From Desulfamplus sp. (GTDB taxonomy: Bacteria > Desulfobacterota > Desulfobacteria > Desulfobacterales > Desulfobacteraceae), in contig JADFZO010000002.1 of NCBI GenBank assembly GCA_015232465.1, positions 20,919 to 84,918 on the forward strand: a stretch of 64,000 nt of DNA, given 5' to 3'. The notes beneath the pieces were generated by a model. That model did not search any database. It had not been told where the DNA came from and worked only from the letters and a program-made list of their open reading frames with translations. Below are positions 52,166 to 60,243 of this stretch, piece by piece. A program made the position numbers and the translations under genes. The first letter of the stretch is position 1. Every line of letters starts with the position of its first letter.

Positions 52166-53710
52166 TCAGTATAGTGTTTGAGTTTGAACATTGCCTCCAA
52201 ATCCCCCTGTACCTGTTGAGTAGGGATATGGTGCGACAGTCTGATTTGATGGCATTGTAGCTGAAGGCATGGTTGAGACTCCTGTAATGTTTGATGGGAT
52301 AAGATACCCTGCTAAGTAAGAGTTTAAAACATCACGTACAGAGCCAGTAAGACCGGGATAGACATTAACCATCAAAACATGAAATGCGTTGAGTGCATCT
52401 TGAGTAAAACTTCCAGCAATAACATTGCTTACACCAAGATCAACCATATATTGAGCACTTTGAGCACCCTGCCCAAAGAGATCATTGACATTTGGATTTG
52501 TCGCAACATTGTAACTGTTTTGAGTTGGATCAAAGACAACAAAGTATGGACTCTTTTCAAACTGGGCAGAGACCTGATATGTAGCACCAGGACCTGTTGA
52601 CGCTACAGCCACTTTGCCAAAATTTAGATTTGCCACAACTTGACCATTTTGCCCATTTTGTGCTTGAAGAGCCTGATTTACAGCCTGCTGCGTCTTTGGA
52701 ACTCCTAACTGCTCGGCTAATGTCTCTACCTGATTTTGCGTCATTGGAGCTTGAGCCGCACCACCTTGCTGAATTGGCTGCATCTGCTGATGAACTATAC
52801 CACCTTGCTGCACTGGCTGTCTCTGCTGCTGAAGACCAGCACCTCCTACTGGTGGGGCTGCTTGAGTAGTATGCTGCTGAGCCTGAAGAGCCTGATTTAC
52901 AGCCTGCTGCGTCTTTGGCACACCTAACTGCTCGGCTAATGTCTCTACTTGATTTTGCGTCATTGGAGCAGTTGCTGCTGCTGCCATTGCACCGCTCGTA
53001 GCAGATGGGATTTTAATAAAGATGCTTCTCTGCTTTTTGCCTGTATATATGGTCATTTTAATTTCAGCTCCCGGCTTGGCTGAACTCAAAGCTCTATCAA
53101 AATCGTTGAGCGTCTCTTGGCGAACCTTATCAATTCTGATAATCTCATCACCCTTTTTTAATCCAGCAGTGTGAGCCGCAGAGTTTGGAGCAACCGCAGT
53201 AACAAGAAGCCCATCTTCATTTGCTAAACCCATATTTTTCATCATAGTTGCTGTTACTGGTTGCAAAGTTAAACCAAGTGTCTCTGGAGTAATTGTATTG
53301 AATGCTACTGGCTTTGCCCCATTATTTGCATTTGCTCCCCCTTTGGCTGGAGGCTGAAAACCATCAGTAACCTTATGGCACAATAGGCAGTTGCCCCAGT
53401 AGTCATGGAGCATCTTATCATTAATTGAGATAGGGGGACCTGACATAACTTGGGATACAGGCTTTCCAGCATCAGTGGTTATATGGCATTTGTTGCAGTT
53501 ACCCCAATAAGGGTGGAGCATCTTATCATTCACTTTAATAGGAGGTCCCATGGGTTGAGTTGCTGCTGCCATTCTAAAATCTCTCATCTGAGGTGTTCTT
53601 GTGCAGTGGTACCCTGTCCAACCAAGGACAATCACTAAAAGAACCGTAATGCCAACAATTGCCATTTTAAACTGGCTCATGCAAAATTCATATTCAGTAT
53701 TGTTTTTCAT
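52166..53710 (-). CDS. mamP: MamP-like magnetochrome-PDZ protein with NifX-like C-terminal domain
   Basis: 514 residues from the ATG at 53710 (AGGG upstream). One membrane anchor, two magnetochrome motifs in HPYWGNCNKCHITTD and HDYWGNCLLCHKVTD (C72, C75, H76; C108, C111, H112), then a PDZ domain (about 140-235: AVAPNSAAHTAGLKKGDEI). This is MamP content, an iron oxidase in Magnetospirillum, but MamP has the PDZ first. A Gln-rich linker contains the same 31-residue segment twice (TQNQVETLAEQLGVPKTQQA). Residues about 375-480 (GKVAVASTGPGA, FEKSPYFVVFDPTQN, DLGVSNVIAGSF) resemble the NifX/FeMo-cofactor-binding fold. It ends with TGA-TAG. Confidence 0.85.
   Translation of the reverse strand: MKNNTEYEFCMSQFKMAIVGITVLLVIVLGWTGYHCTRTPQMRDFRMAAATQPMGPPIKVNDKMLHPYWGNCNKCHITTDAGKPVSQVMSGPPISINDKMLHDYWGNCLLCHKVTDGFQPPAKGGANANNGAKPVAFNTITPETLGLTLQPVTATMMKNMGLANEDGLLVTAVAPNSAAHTAGLKKGDEIIRIDKVRQETLNDFDRALSSAKPGAEIKMTIYTGKKQRSIFIKIPSATSGAMAAAATAPMTQNQVETLAEQLGVPKTQQAVNQALQAQQHTTQAAPPVGGAGLQQQRQPVQQGGIVHQQMQPIQQGGAAQAPMTQNQVETLAEQLGVPKTQQAVNQALQAQNGQNGQVVANLNFGKVAVASTGPGATYQVSAQFEKSPYFVVFDPTQNSYNVATNPNVNDLFGQGAQSAQYMVDLGVSNVIAGSFTQDALNAFHVLMVNVYPGLTGSVRDVLNSYLAGYLIPSNITGVSTMPSATMPSNQTVAPYPYSTGTGGFGGNVQTQTLY
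52665..52969. repeat. Direct repeat within the mamP-like gene
   Basis: Two 86-base copies (52665-52750 and 52884-52969, offset 219) that are almost identical. Both are in frame and give a duplicated segment in the Gln-rich linker. They are substrates for recombination that would remove or add 73 codons without a frameshift. Confidence 0.88.
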
Positions 53711-53781
53711 AAGTATCAACCCTGTGCAATCTGTTTTATTTTCTTAAAATCTTTATGCTTTTTATAAAAACTTGTAAGGCT

Positions 53782-54789
53782 TTAACTAATCTGTTGTGCT
53801 GCAAATAGACGAACCCTTACAGTTGATTTTCTATCTACAATCTCATTTACAATGTTGTGAGCATCTTGTTTTATGCTCTCTCCAGCTTTGATAGATATAT
53901 CTGGTAAGACATAGAGACATATCTCAAACTCAAGTATTGGTCCAAGCTCTCTTGCAATCACCTTTTTTATTCCAGCAATATTTGGCATACCTTGAAGAGC
54001 CTTGTTTATATCATCTATATAATCTTCATCATAAGCTCTATCCATAAGGTTAAGGACAGCATACTTGACCTGCTCAACGCATATTTTAAGGATAATCACA
54101 CCAACTATCACAGCAGCAAGTGGATCCATAAAATGAAAACCCATCTTAGCCCCAATAATTCCAATAAGAACAGCAAGCGATGAATAGACATCAGATCGAG
54201 ACTCCCAAGCCTTTGCCTGCATTGAGGGGCTGTTTATGTGTCTTCCAGCACAGATGCTTTGACGGAACATAAGCTCATTTATTGCAATTGAAAATATAGC
54301 TCCCCAAGCTGCTGATAGACATGGATTTACAAGCCTGCCCTCAACAATGGTCATAATACCGTTGTATATGATAAAAGAGCCTATACCGAACAAAAAGAGA
54401 TAGATACATATTGAGACTATATACTCAGCCTTGCCATAACCATAAGGATAAAGCTCGTCTGTCTTTTTGTCTGATATTCGCAAGCCAATAATCATTATTA
54501 TTGTAGCAAGAAGATCAGCGCTTGAGTGGATAGCATCTGCAATCAACCCCTTACTTCTGCCAGCAACACCCATATAACCCTTGATACATATCATCAATAT
54601 ATTGCCGATGATATTAACAACCCCAACCCGTTGAGCACACTTTTGACAAGATACGCCAGAGCAACTTCCACCTTTGCCACCATTAGCAGCCCTGTTTTCT
54701 GCCTCAAGCTGAGATGCCCCTCTGTAAAGAAACGCCGCAAAGATTATAATGGCTGAAATAAGCAATACTGCGAAAAATTTTAGAATCAT
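53782..54789 (-). CDS. mamB: Cation diffusion facilitator MamB-like with extra N-terminal membrane helix
   Basis: 335 residues. The CDF body starts at about residue 50 (SCQKCAQRVGVVNIIGN) and has ADAIHSSADLL (TM2 site, His and Asp kept), YPYGYGKAEYI, INELMFRQSICAG, WESRSDVYSSL (TM5) and a cytoplasmic C-terminal domain, matching MamB. Before that, residues 1-22 form an additional membrane helix and a glycine-rich linker GGKGGSCSG with extra cysteines, not present in Magnetospirillum MamB (about 297 residues). MamB loads iron and acts as an assembly platform for vesicles. It is cotranscribed with the genes on either side. Confidence 0.9.
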   Translation of the reverse strand: MILKFFAVLLISAIIIFAAFLYRGASQLEAENRAANGGKGGSCSGVSCQKCAQRVGVVNIIGNILMICIKGYMGVAGRSKGLIADAIHSSADLLATIIMIIGLRISDKKTDELYPYGYGKAEYIVSICIYLFLFGIGSFIIYNGIMTIVEGRLVNPCLSAAWGAIFSIAINELMFRQSICAGRHINSPSMQAKAWESRSDVYSSLAVLIGIIGAKMGFHFMDPLAAVIVGVIILKICVEQVKYAVLNLMDRAYDEDYIDDINKALQGMPNIAGIKKVIARELGPILEFEICLYVLPDISIKAGESIKQDAHNIVNEIVDRKSTVRVRLFAAQQIS

Positions 54790-54831
54790 ACTCTCAATCT
54801 TCCATATCTTAAGCTACTGATAACATATTGA

Positions 54832-55332
54832 TTAAATAACATAATGCCCTTTGAGCATTGCAAAAATCATAATGAAAAAGAGAATCTGCTGTGTATGCAG
54901 AAGATACATGCCCTTTTTAACCTTTCCAGGTTGATACTTAAACCACATAAGAAATCCTCCAAATGTGAGCCACCCCATCATAAAGAGTGCAGCAATTAAC
55001 CAATCATTTGACCACATTGAGACATAACAGTGGATACATGCAGCAATAAATGAAAATGTATTAAGCCAGATATGCCACACCAATAGGCTGTTAAATTGAG
55101 GCTGAACATTTTTTATCCCATACTTAAGGCGTATCCTCTTTGCAGGAAAATAGACATTTGCAGCTAAAAACAGAACCATGCAGAGATTACCAGAGCCAGT
55201 TGCAAGATTGTAATCTGAACTAACCGCATAAATTATCCCGATAATGACAAGAACACTGACAAATATAACCCGTGTCTTTATAGGACCTCTGCCAAAAAGT
55301 GCTATGTCGTATGGTTTTATTCTGTTGTCCAA
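54832..55332 (-). CDS. Four-helix membrane protein, cytochrome b561-like
   Basis: 166 residues with four hydrophobic helices. Histidines lie in helical positions: WHIWLNTFSFIAACIHCY on helix 2 or 3 and LLHTQQ with KGHY on the last, enough for two bis-His haems as in b561 or ferric reductase-like domains. Sequence similarity to a named family is not certain. It starts 15 bases after mamQ and ends 42 bases before mamB. A membrane haem protein here could reduce ferric iron or pass quinol electrons to the c-type haem proteins; this is inference. Confidence 0.68.
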   Translation of the reverse strand: MDNRIKPYDIALFGRGPIKTRVIFVSVLVIIGIIYAVSSDYNLATGSGNLCMVLFLAANVYFPAKRIRLKYGIKNVQPQFNSLLVWHIWLNTFSFIAACIHCYVSMWSNDWLIAALFMMGWLTFGGFLMWFKYQPGKVKKGMYLLHTQQILFFIMIFAMLKGHYVI

Positions 55333-55347
55333 AGTTATTAAACTCCA

Positions 55348-56154
55348 TTAATATTGTATTGGAACAAGAGCTTTTGCATCATCTGTAGAGCTAAAGTAGG
55401 CTTTTTCAGGAAAGTTAAACAGATATGCAAAAAAATTACCCGGAAACATTGCTGTAATGGTTGTATATTTATTGACCTGATCGTTATACTTTAGCCTCTC
55501 AGTTGCAAGGTCTTTTTCAACCTCAATCAGTGCTGTCATAAGGCTTGTAAATGTTGTTGAGAGTTTAAGATCAGGATACTGCTCGGCAACTGCCATAAGT
55601 TTACTCAAAGGGTTTAAATTGCCCAATGAGCTTAGTATGCTATCCTCTGATGTAAGGTTAGAAACCGATTTAGCCTCCTGCTGCAGCTCATCAACAACAA
55701 CCTTATCTGTTGGCTCTCCAGCAAGTTTTTTTAGTGCCTCACCCTTTTTATCATCAGCAGATACTAATGTTCTAAGAGCTACGATCCCAGTCATAACATC
55801 ACGTTCATACTTTGAATAGTCAAGAACAGCCTTTGCAAGGTTGATTGAAATATCATTACGCCTCTGCATCAGAGCCTCAACTTTGCTTGCTCCAGTATCA
55901 ACATTTTGAAGGCAGATCATAATGGAGTTGTAGTAATATATGGTGCCAATGGCAAAGATGATGATAGAAACTGTAAGTGTAATGTGTATCCACTTATTCT
56001 TTAAAAAATCAACCAGAGGCGATAGGTGTGAGAGGTAATCTCTGATTAAGTGCTCACCATAAATAGATGGTTCAGCTATCTCATAAGTATCAAGATTGTA
56101 TCGTCTTCCATAGGCATTTCTGATTATGCGTGTCATTGTAGTTTTTGAAGCCAT
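55348..56154 (-). CDS. mamQ: LemA-family magnetosome protein MamQ
   Basis: 268 residues. A long cytoplasmic N-terminus (about 50), one membrane helix (about 55-73), then a helical LemA domain (RRNDISINLAKAVLDYSKYE, YPDLKLSTTFTSLMTALIEVEKD, NKYTTITAMFPGNFFAYLF, EKAYFSSTDDAK). MamQ is needed for vesicle formation in Magnetospirillum. mamQ next to mamB is the usual order in magnetosome clusters. Confidence 0.93.
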   Translation of the reverse strand: MASKTTMTRIIRNAYGRRYNLDTYEIAEPSIYGEHLIRDYLSHLSPLVDFLKNKWIHITLTVSIIIFAIGTIYYYNSIMICLQNVDTGASKVEALMQRRNDISINLAKAVLDYSKYERDVMTGIVALRTLVSADDKKGEALKKLAGEPTDKVVVDELQQEAKSVSNLTSEDSILSSLGNLNPLSKLMAVAEQYPDLKLSTTFTSLMTALIEVEKDLATERLKYNDQVNKYTTITAMFPGNFFAYLFNFPEKAYFSSTDDAKALVPIQY

Positions 56155-56202
56155 TTTTGCATTATCCTTAAAAATTGCCCTTAAAAAAATTAACGACTCA
56201 AG

Positions 56203-56538
56203 TTATTTAAGTTTCATAATTCCATACACAAGAGATACTGATCCAGCACAGACAAGAAGTATTGGGAAAAAACCGTAAAAGAAATCTAAAACAGCATAAT
56301 ACTCATCATAAAGCCCGTAAAAGCCAACTACTAATAACAATCCAGCAAGAATAGAGTTTATTGTTCTGTAAACTTTCTTGCCGACCAGTGCACTCATCAG
56401 TGCAACAAAACCTAAAATTATGGTAACTGGCTGAATCGCCCCTTTGATGAACTCAACAACCATTGCACTGTTCATGTATGCAAAAAAAAGCCCTGTACCA
56501 AAAATAATCAAACCCGAGATAATATGACCCTTTCTCAT
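56203..56538 (-). CDS. Double MamI-like membrane protein
   Basis: 111 residues with four helices in two similar halves. The second half (GLYDEYYAVLDFFYGFFPIL) matches the MamI gene at 58566 (GLYDEYYYVADVIKGGLPIF) almost residue for residue; the first half keeps the hydrophobic pattern but not the GLYDEYY motif. It appears to be an internal duplication of a MamI unit. MamI is a two-helix protein needed early in vesicle formation. It lies between the tri-haem cytochrome gene and mamQ. Confidence 0.8.
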   Translation of the reverse strand: MRKGHIISGLIIFGTGLFFAYMNSAMVVEFIKGAIQPVTIILGFVALMSALVGKKVYRTINSILAGLLLVVGFYGLYDEYYAVLDFFYGFFPILLVCAGSVSLVYGIMKLK

Positions 56539-56607
56539 AATTTACACCTGCTCCTGTAAATCTTGTAAAATTCTATAATTTAAATTAAATCTTTATTGTC
56601 TAAGTAT

Positions 56608-57561
56608 CTATCTTGGAGCACCCTTATCTACCCACAATATGATAAGTTTAGCATCAGGACCTGCAAATCTGTGCATAGCCCCGCCCCTTTGCACCAATGA
56701 TCTTAAAAGACCATTATCAACATAGACCTTTACATTCTCATAAGTGGTTAGATTGCGAAACTTATCAGAATGACACCCAAGACAATCTCTTGCAAACACA
56801 TACTGTATTGTATTGGTGTAGGTTATCTTATCTATTGGAACATCAGGGACAAACATCTGGTTAGAAGGGCAACCAGTCGGCTGATTCATGGTTGAGAAAA
56901 AATTTACAGTAGCTCCTCCCCCAGCTTTTTCCTGTGCTCCGCTATTTATCCAATCCAATATTGTTCCAGCATCATTTCCAGCAAAACGGCTCATACTGCC
57001 TTGAACCATCGCAGCAAGCATACCGCTATCAGCATACATTTTAAGATTGTCATAATCCATCAAGTTGCGAGAGGCTCCAGAGTGGCATCTGGCACAATCT
57101 TTGTTAATAATATCCTTTATGGTTGGATCGTAATAGACTCTCTTAGTTGCAGCAAGGGTTATTGGATTTAAAGATTGAGGTTGAGGTTGAGCTGGCTGAA
57201 AATTTACAACTGTCCCACCAGCAGGTTTTTCTTGTGCTCCGCTATCTATCCACGCCAATATTGTTCCAGCATCATTTCCAGCAAACTGATTCATTGGACC
57301 CTGCACCATCGCAGCAAGCATACCGCTATCAGCATACATTTTAAGATTATCATAATCCATCAAATTGCGAGAAGGTCCAGAGTGGCATCTGCTACAATCT
57401 TGTATAATGATATTTTTGATAGTAGGCTCATAATATACAGTGTTTGCAGCCAAAAGAGCCTTGCTTGAAACCACCCAAATTGCACATGTGTAGATGAGCA
57501 GGATTGCTATCTTTGCAATTATAGATTTATAACTCATAATATTGACTCTTCTCTCAGACAT
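56608..57561 (-). CDS. Tri-haem c-type cytochrome of three repeats
   Basis: 317 residues. A signal or anchor helix (about 15-38) leads to three repeats of about 100 residues, each with a CxxCH haem site: C56/C59/H60, C156/C159/H160 and C260/C263/H264, followed by RNLMDYDNLKMYADSG and FAGNDAGTILAWIDSGA-type ends. Repeats 1 and 2 are nearly identical in DNA; repeat 3 is diverged. Likely periplasmic or vesicle-lumen electron carrier. A second ATG at 57537 gives an equally good signal sequence. It is not one of the classic Mam proteins that I recognise. Confidence 0.88.
   Translation of the reverse strand: MSERRVNIMSYKSIIAKIAILLIYTCAIWVVSSKALLAANTVYYEPTIKNIIIQDCSRCHSGPSRNLMDYDNLKMYADSGMLAAMVQGPMNQFAGNDAGTILAWIDSGAQEKPAGGTVVNFQPAQPQPQSLNPITLAATKRVYYDPTIKDIINKDCARCHSGASRNLMDYDNLKMYADSGMLAAMVQGSMSRFAGNDAGTILDWINSGAQEKAGGGATVNFFSTMNQPTGCPSNQMFVPDVPIDKITYTNTIQYVFARDCLGCHSDKFRNLTTYENVKVYVDNGLLRSLVQRGGAMHRFAGPDAKLIILWVDKGAPR
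56931..57408. repeat. Near-identical tandem coding repeat (300-base period)
   Basis: 56931-57108 and 57231-57408 share long identical stretches with an offset of exactly 300 bases (100 codons), containing haem repeats 2 and 1. The high identity indicates a recent duplication or gene conversion. Confidence 0.88.
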
Positions 57562-57620
57562 GATAGCTCTTTAAAAAATTTTAGCTTTTGTAAAAAAACA
57601 TTTTAGCCAGTTAAAGCCAA

Positions 57621-58562
57621 TTAATAAGACTCTTCCTCATCATCTTCTTCCATCTCACGCTCAAGCTCCATAACCTTTGTAAAGGATTTGGCAGCAGTTT
57701 TGTGATCATCTTTACTAACATTCAAAAAGCCAAGATGTTGATGGTATTTTATCTCATCAGGATCAAGCTCTATTGCCCGCTCTAAAGCCTCAATCGCCTT
57801 ATCAATATCGCCAAGCCCCTCACAAGCTATTGCATAGAGATAGAAAAACTTTGGATTTTCACCATCAATTGCAATTGCCTTTTGAATCTCGTCTGTTGCT
57901 GCTTTAAAATCTTTAGTTTTAAGAAAAATTGAGCATCTACGATGAATTGCCCCTAAATGCTCTGGATCAAGATTGAGAACTTTAGAAAATACACCCAATG
58001 CACTCTTTTTGTTGCCTGAGGTCGCAAGTGCGATTCCAAGCTGATAAAGTGGCTCTGGATTTTTTGGATCAAGTTTGCTCCACTCTTTAAGATAACTTAG
58101 AGCCTTATCATACAGCCCCTTGTTGATGTAGTGTTTGCTTATATTACTGTAAAGTTTTGCCTTATCTTTTGGGTTAAGATCAAAAAATTGGTTATAAAAA
58201 TCGAGCACCGTATGTATTATTCGCCCGCTGTAAAGCAAAAAAGAGTGCCAATAAAAAACTGATGAGTATTGGGTATCAGAGTCAACATCTTCTTTTGCCC
58301 CCTTCTTGCCTGACTTTGCATCTGAAAATTTAACCTTCTGCTTTACTTTTGCCTTAACTGAAATCTCATCATCTTCAATATCTTCTTGTACTCTGCTTTT
58401 CATCTTCTTCTCTCTTATCTTTGGCTCCTGATCTTTATCTTTGGTATTAGTAGATTGCTCTTGAGCCTCCTTTAGAGTAGGCTCCTGCCCCTTGCCACCA
58501 TCTTGCCCCTTTTCTTCTGCTTTAATTTCAGCTTCTCTCGCCTCTTCTTCATTCCTACCCAT
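57621..58562 (-). CDS. mamA: TPR protein MamA
   Basis: 313 residues. The first 100 are highly charged and low complexity (Glu/Lys/Gln-rich), an extension absent from Magnetospirillum MamA (217 residues). After a linker with aromatic residues come about five TPR repeats from 130 to 300 (AKLYSNISKHYINKGLYDKA, PEPLYQLGIALATSGNKKSA, IDKAIEALERAIELDPDE), then an acidic end. MamA coats magnetosomes as a protein-docking scaffold. It starts three bases after mamI, with a GGGAG site inside the mamI end. Confidence 0.9.
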   Translation of the reverse strand: MGRNEEEAREAEIKAEEKGQDGGKGQEPTLKEAQEQSTNTKDKDQEPKIREKKMKSRVQEDIEDDEISVKAKVKQKVKFSDAKSGKKGAKEDVDSDTQYSSVFYWHSFLLYSGRIIHTVLDFYNQFFDLNPKDKAKLYSNISKHYINKGLYDKALSYLKEWSKLDPKNPEPLYQLGIALATSGNKKSALGVFSKVLNLDPEHLGAIHRRCSIFLKTKDFKAATDEIQKAIAIDGENPKFFYLYAIACEGLGDIDKAIEALERAIELDPDEIKYHQHLGFLNVSKDDHKTAAKSFTKVMELEREMEEDDEEESY

Positions 58563-58565
58563 TTT

Positions 58566-58739
58566 TTAAATTCTCCCATTTTTTGGCGGAATGAATCCAG
58601 CCAATGTTCCAACCAAACCCAATAACATCAAAAATATTGGTAAGCCCCCTTTTATTACGTCAGCAACATAATAATACTCGTCATAAAGCCCCCAAATACC
58701 TACTGCAATTAAAAATAGTCCAACAATTATATGGAGCAT
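58566..58739 (-). CDS. mamI: Two-helix magnetosome protein MamI
   Basis: 57 residues, too short for many gene callers. Two hydrophobic helices (HIIVGLFLIAVGIWGLYDEY and PIFLMLLGLVGTLAGFI) around the loop GLYDEYYYVADVIKGG, ending in PPKNGRI. The length, two helices and the short loop match MamI, required for vesicle formation. AGGAGG stands nine bases before the ATG. The start overlaps the end of the upstream receiver-like gene by 13 bases, so the two are cotranscribed. It is the first classic mam gene of the leftward operon. Confidence 0.88.
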   Translation of the reverse strand: MLHIIVGLFLIAVGIWGLYDEYYYVADVIKGGLPIFLMLLGLVGTLAGFIPPKNGRI

Positions 58740-59302
58740 ATTTTACCCTCCTGACAATTAAACGTTAAATTTATTGGTATGTATGTATGTATGTATGTAT
58801 GTATGTATGTATGTATCGAACAAAAGATACACTCTTTTTTCTCTCTCTTTTGTTGTCCTCCTGCCTCAACTGGAGTTACTAAATATTTTTTAGACTCTAC
58901 CTGACCAACTTTTGAAGATTTAGATCGTTTAATCGAGCTTTTAAGCAGATTTACTCTACTGATTATCTGCTCAATATTAAGTCGATTTGAAAAGATAAGA
59001 CCCCCCTTCTGCCTGATACTTTTTTGAAGTTGTTTGCAATCAAAAGAGTTGTATTCAGATAGGAGCATGATATGAGTGCGAGGATAATCTTTTAAAATAT
59101 TATCAATAAAAGATAGGGCACTGCTTTTAGCAATATGTGTATTGGTTAATATAAGATCAGGCGGAGATGCCATTAGCTTTTTGTTAGCATCAAGAAAGCT
59201 ATGAGACTCTATAATAGATAGACCACTAACATTTTGTTGGAGTATCTTTTTAAAGGCGAGCCTTAAATTTAGATTGTTTTCTAAAATCAAAAGGTTGAGC
59301 AT
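58727..59302 (-). CDS. Receiver-like protein lacking the phospho-acceptor aspartate
   Basis: 191 residues from the ATG at 59302 (GGAG upstream; an upstream in-frame start at 59356 is possible). Residues 1-120 follow the receiver fold (LNLLILENN, DLILTNTHI, HIMLLSEYN), but the phospho-acceptor position has Asn54 and the acidic pair is reduced to Glu-Asn, so it is a pseudo-receiver. The C-terminal part is Lys/Ser-rich and then encodes Ile-His-Thr-Tyr repeats from a tetranucleotide tract. It is the first gene of the mam operon and probably regulatory. Confidence 0.75.
   Translation of the reverse strand: MLNLLILENNLNLRLAFKKILQQNVSGLSIIESHSFLDANKKLMASPPDLILTNTHIAKSSALSFIDNILKDYPRTHIMLLSEYNSFDCKQLQKSIRQKGGLIFSNRLNIEQIISRVNLLKSSIKRSKSSKVGQVESKKYLVTPVEAGGQQKREKKECIFCSIHTYIHTYIHTYIPINLTFNCQEGKICSI
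58777..58816. repeat. Tetranucleotide tract, ten copies of GTAT
   Basis: Forty bases of perfect GTAT repeats near the 3' end of the receiver-like gene and 38 bases upstream of the mamI start. Slipped-strand changes of one unit would shift the frame of the C-terminus and could move the stop relative to the mamI ribosome site. Confidence 0.95.
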
Positions 59303-59509
59303 AGCAATCTTATCTCCATTTGTTATTTTGCTGTTTAACTTTAAAAAAAATCTCACAGCCTCTCCTTTTCACAGAAGATATTTATTATGGTAATTGATTT
59401 ACTAAACAAAAAGATAATGATAAATAGTGCATACCATGTATTTTTATCTGCAAAACACTGTATTTTTTTATGAGGTTATCTTAAAGCGGTTCAATATTTA
59501 CGAGGTGTA
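59303..59509. promoter_or_regulatory. Divergent promoter region of mam operon and LuxR-type regulator
   Basis: About 200 AT-rich bases. Leftward transcription of the 18-kb mam operon and rightward transcription of the LuxR-type regulator must both start here. No clear -35/-10 pair or palindrome that I can commit to. Confidence 0.45.
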
Positions 59510-60205
59510 ATGTTTAATAGCAAAAAGACTCGGATAGTATTAGTTGAAGACCATGAGATGGTAAGACAGGGGTTTAAGGCTCTTTTAAGCTCTGTGCCAG
59601 AGCTTGAGATCATTGGCGAGGCAGATAACGGAATTCAGGCTGTAAAGTCTATTTTGGAGCTAAAGCCTGATCTTGTCTTTTTGGATCTATCTCTACCTAA
59701 ACGAAATGGGATATGTGTTATTGAAGAGGTTAAAAAATTCAACCCATTAACCAAATTCATAATATTGACAGCCCACAACACAGATGAGCATGTTCATGCC
59801 TGTTTTGGGGCAGGAGCAAGCGGATTTGTCTCAAAATCAGCCTGCTTTAATGAGATTGAGATGGCAATAAAGAGCATTTTAAAGGGAAAGACCTTTATAA
59901 GTCCAGAGGTAGCATCAAAGGTTATTGACGGTTATCTTGATGGAAAAAAACAAGAGTGCAACACAACAAGACTTAGCACCCTTACAAAGCGAGAAAAGGA
60001 GGTTTTAGTGCTAATTGCTGAGGGGCATAAAAGCAGAGATATTGCAGAGGCGCTATTTATAAGCCTAAAAACAGTGGAGAGACACAGGGCAAATTTGATG
60101 AAAAAACTTGATCTTCACAACTCAGCAGCCCTTACATCTTATGCAATCCAAAACAAACTTATCTCACCTGAAAACTTAACCCCATTGGTTGATGAAGAAA
60201 ATTAA
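59510..60205 (+). CDS. NarL/FixJ-type response regulator
   Basis: 231 residues. Receiver with VEDHEMVRQ, phospho-acceptor D59 (VFLDLSLP), Thr in ILTAH and Lys in VSKSA; then a LuxR-type helix-turn-helix (about 155-215: LTKREKEVLVLIAEGHKSRDI, SLKTVERHRANLMKKL). GAGG precedes the ATG. The convergent NarX-like kinase 38 bases downstream is its probable partner. Its position next to the mam operon promoter makes it a candidate regulator of magnetosome genes. Confidence 0.94.
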   Translation: MFNSKKTRIVLVEDHEMVRQGFKALLSSVPELEIIGEADNGIQAVKSILELKPDLVFLDLSLPKRNGICVIEEVKKFNPLTKFIILTAHNTDEHVHACFGAGASGFVSKSACFNEIEMAIKSILKGKTFISPEVASKVIDGYLDGKKQECNTTRLSTLTKREKEVLVLIAEGHKSRDIAEALFISLKTVERHRANLMKKLDLHNSAALTSYAIQNKLISPENLTPLVDEEN

Positions 60206-60243
60206 AACAAAAGGGGTAAAATTACTTTTTATCAATTTATCTT

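Noticed and set aside
52139-52168. TGA at the end of the mamP-like gene with an AT-rich 8-bp hairpin downstream, as a further selenocysteine site
   Set aside because: TAG follows TGA at once, the residues before it (QTQTLY) do not match the LAA-x-G motif, and the hairpin is AT-only with its loop nearer than usual. A double stop is simpler.
58777-58816. GTAT tract as a CRISPR or origin iteron
   Set aside because: The unit is four bases with no spacers and no associated genes; it is a simple tandem repeat.
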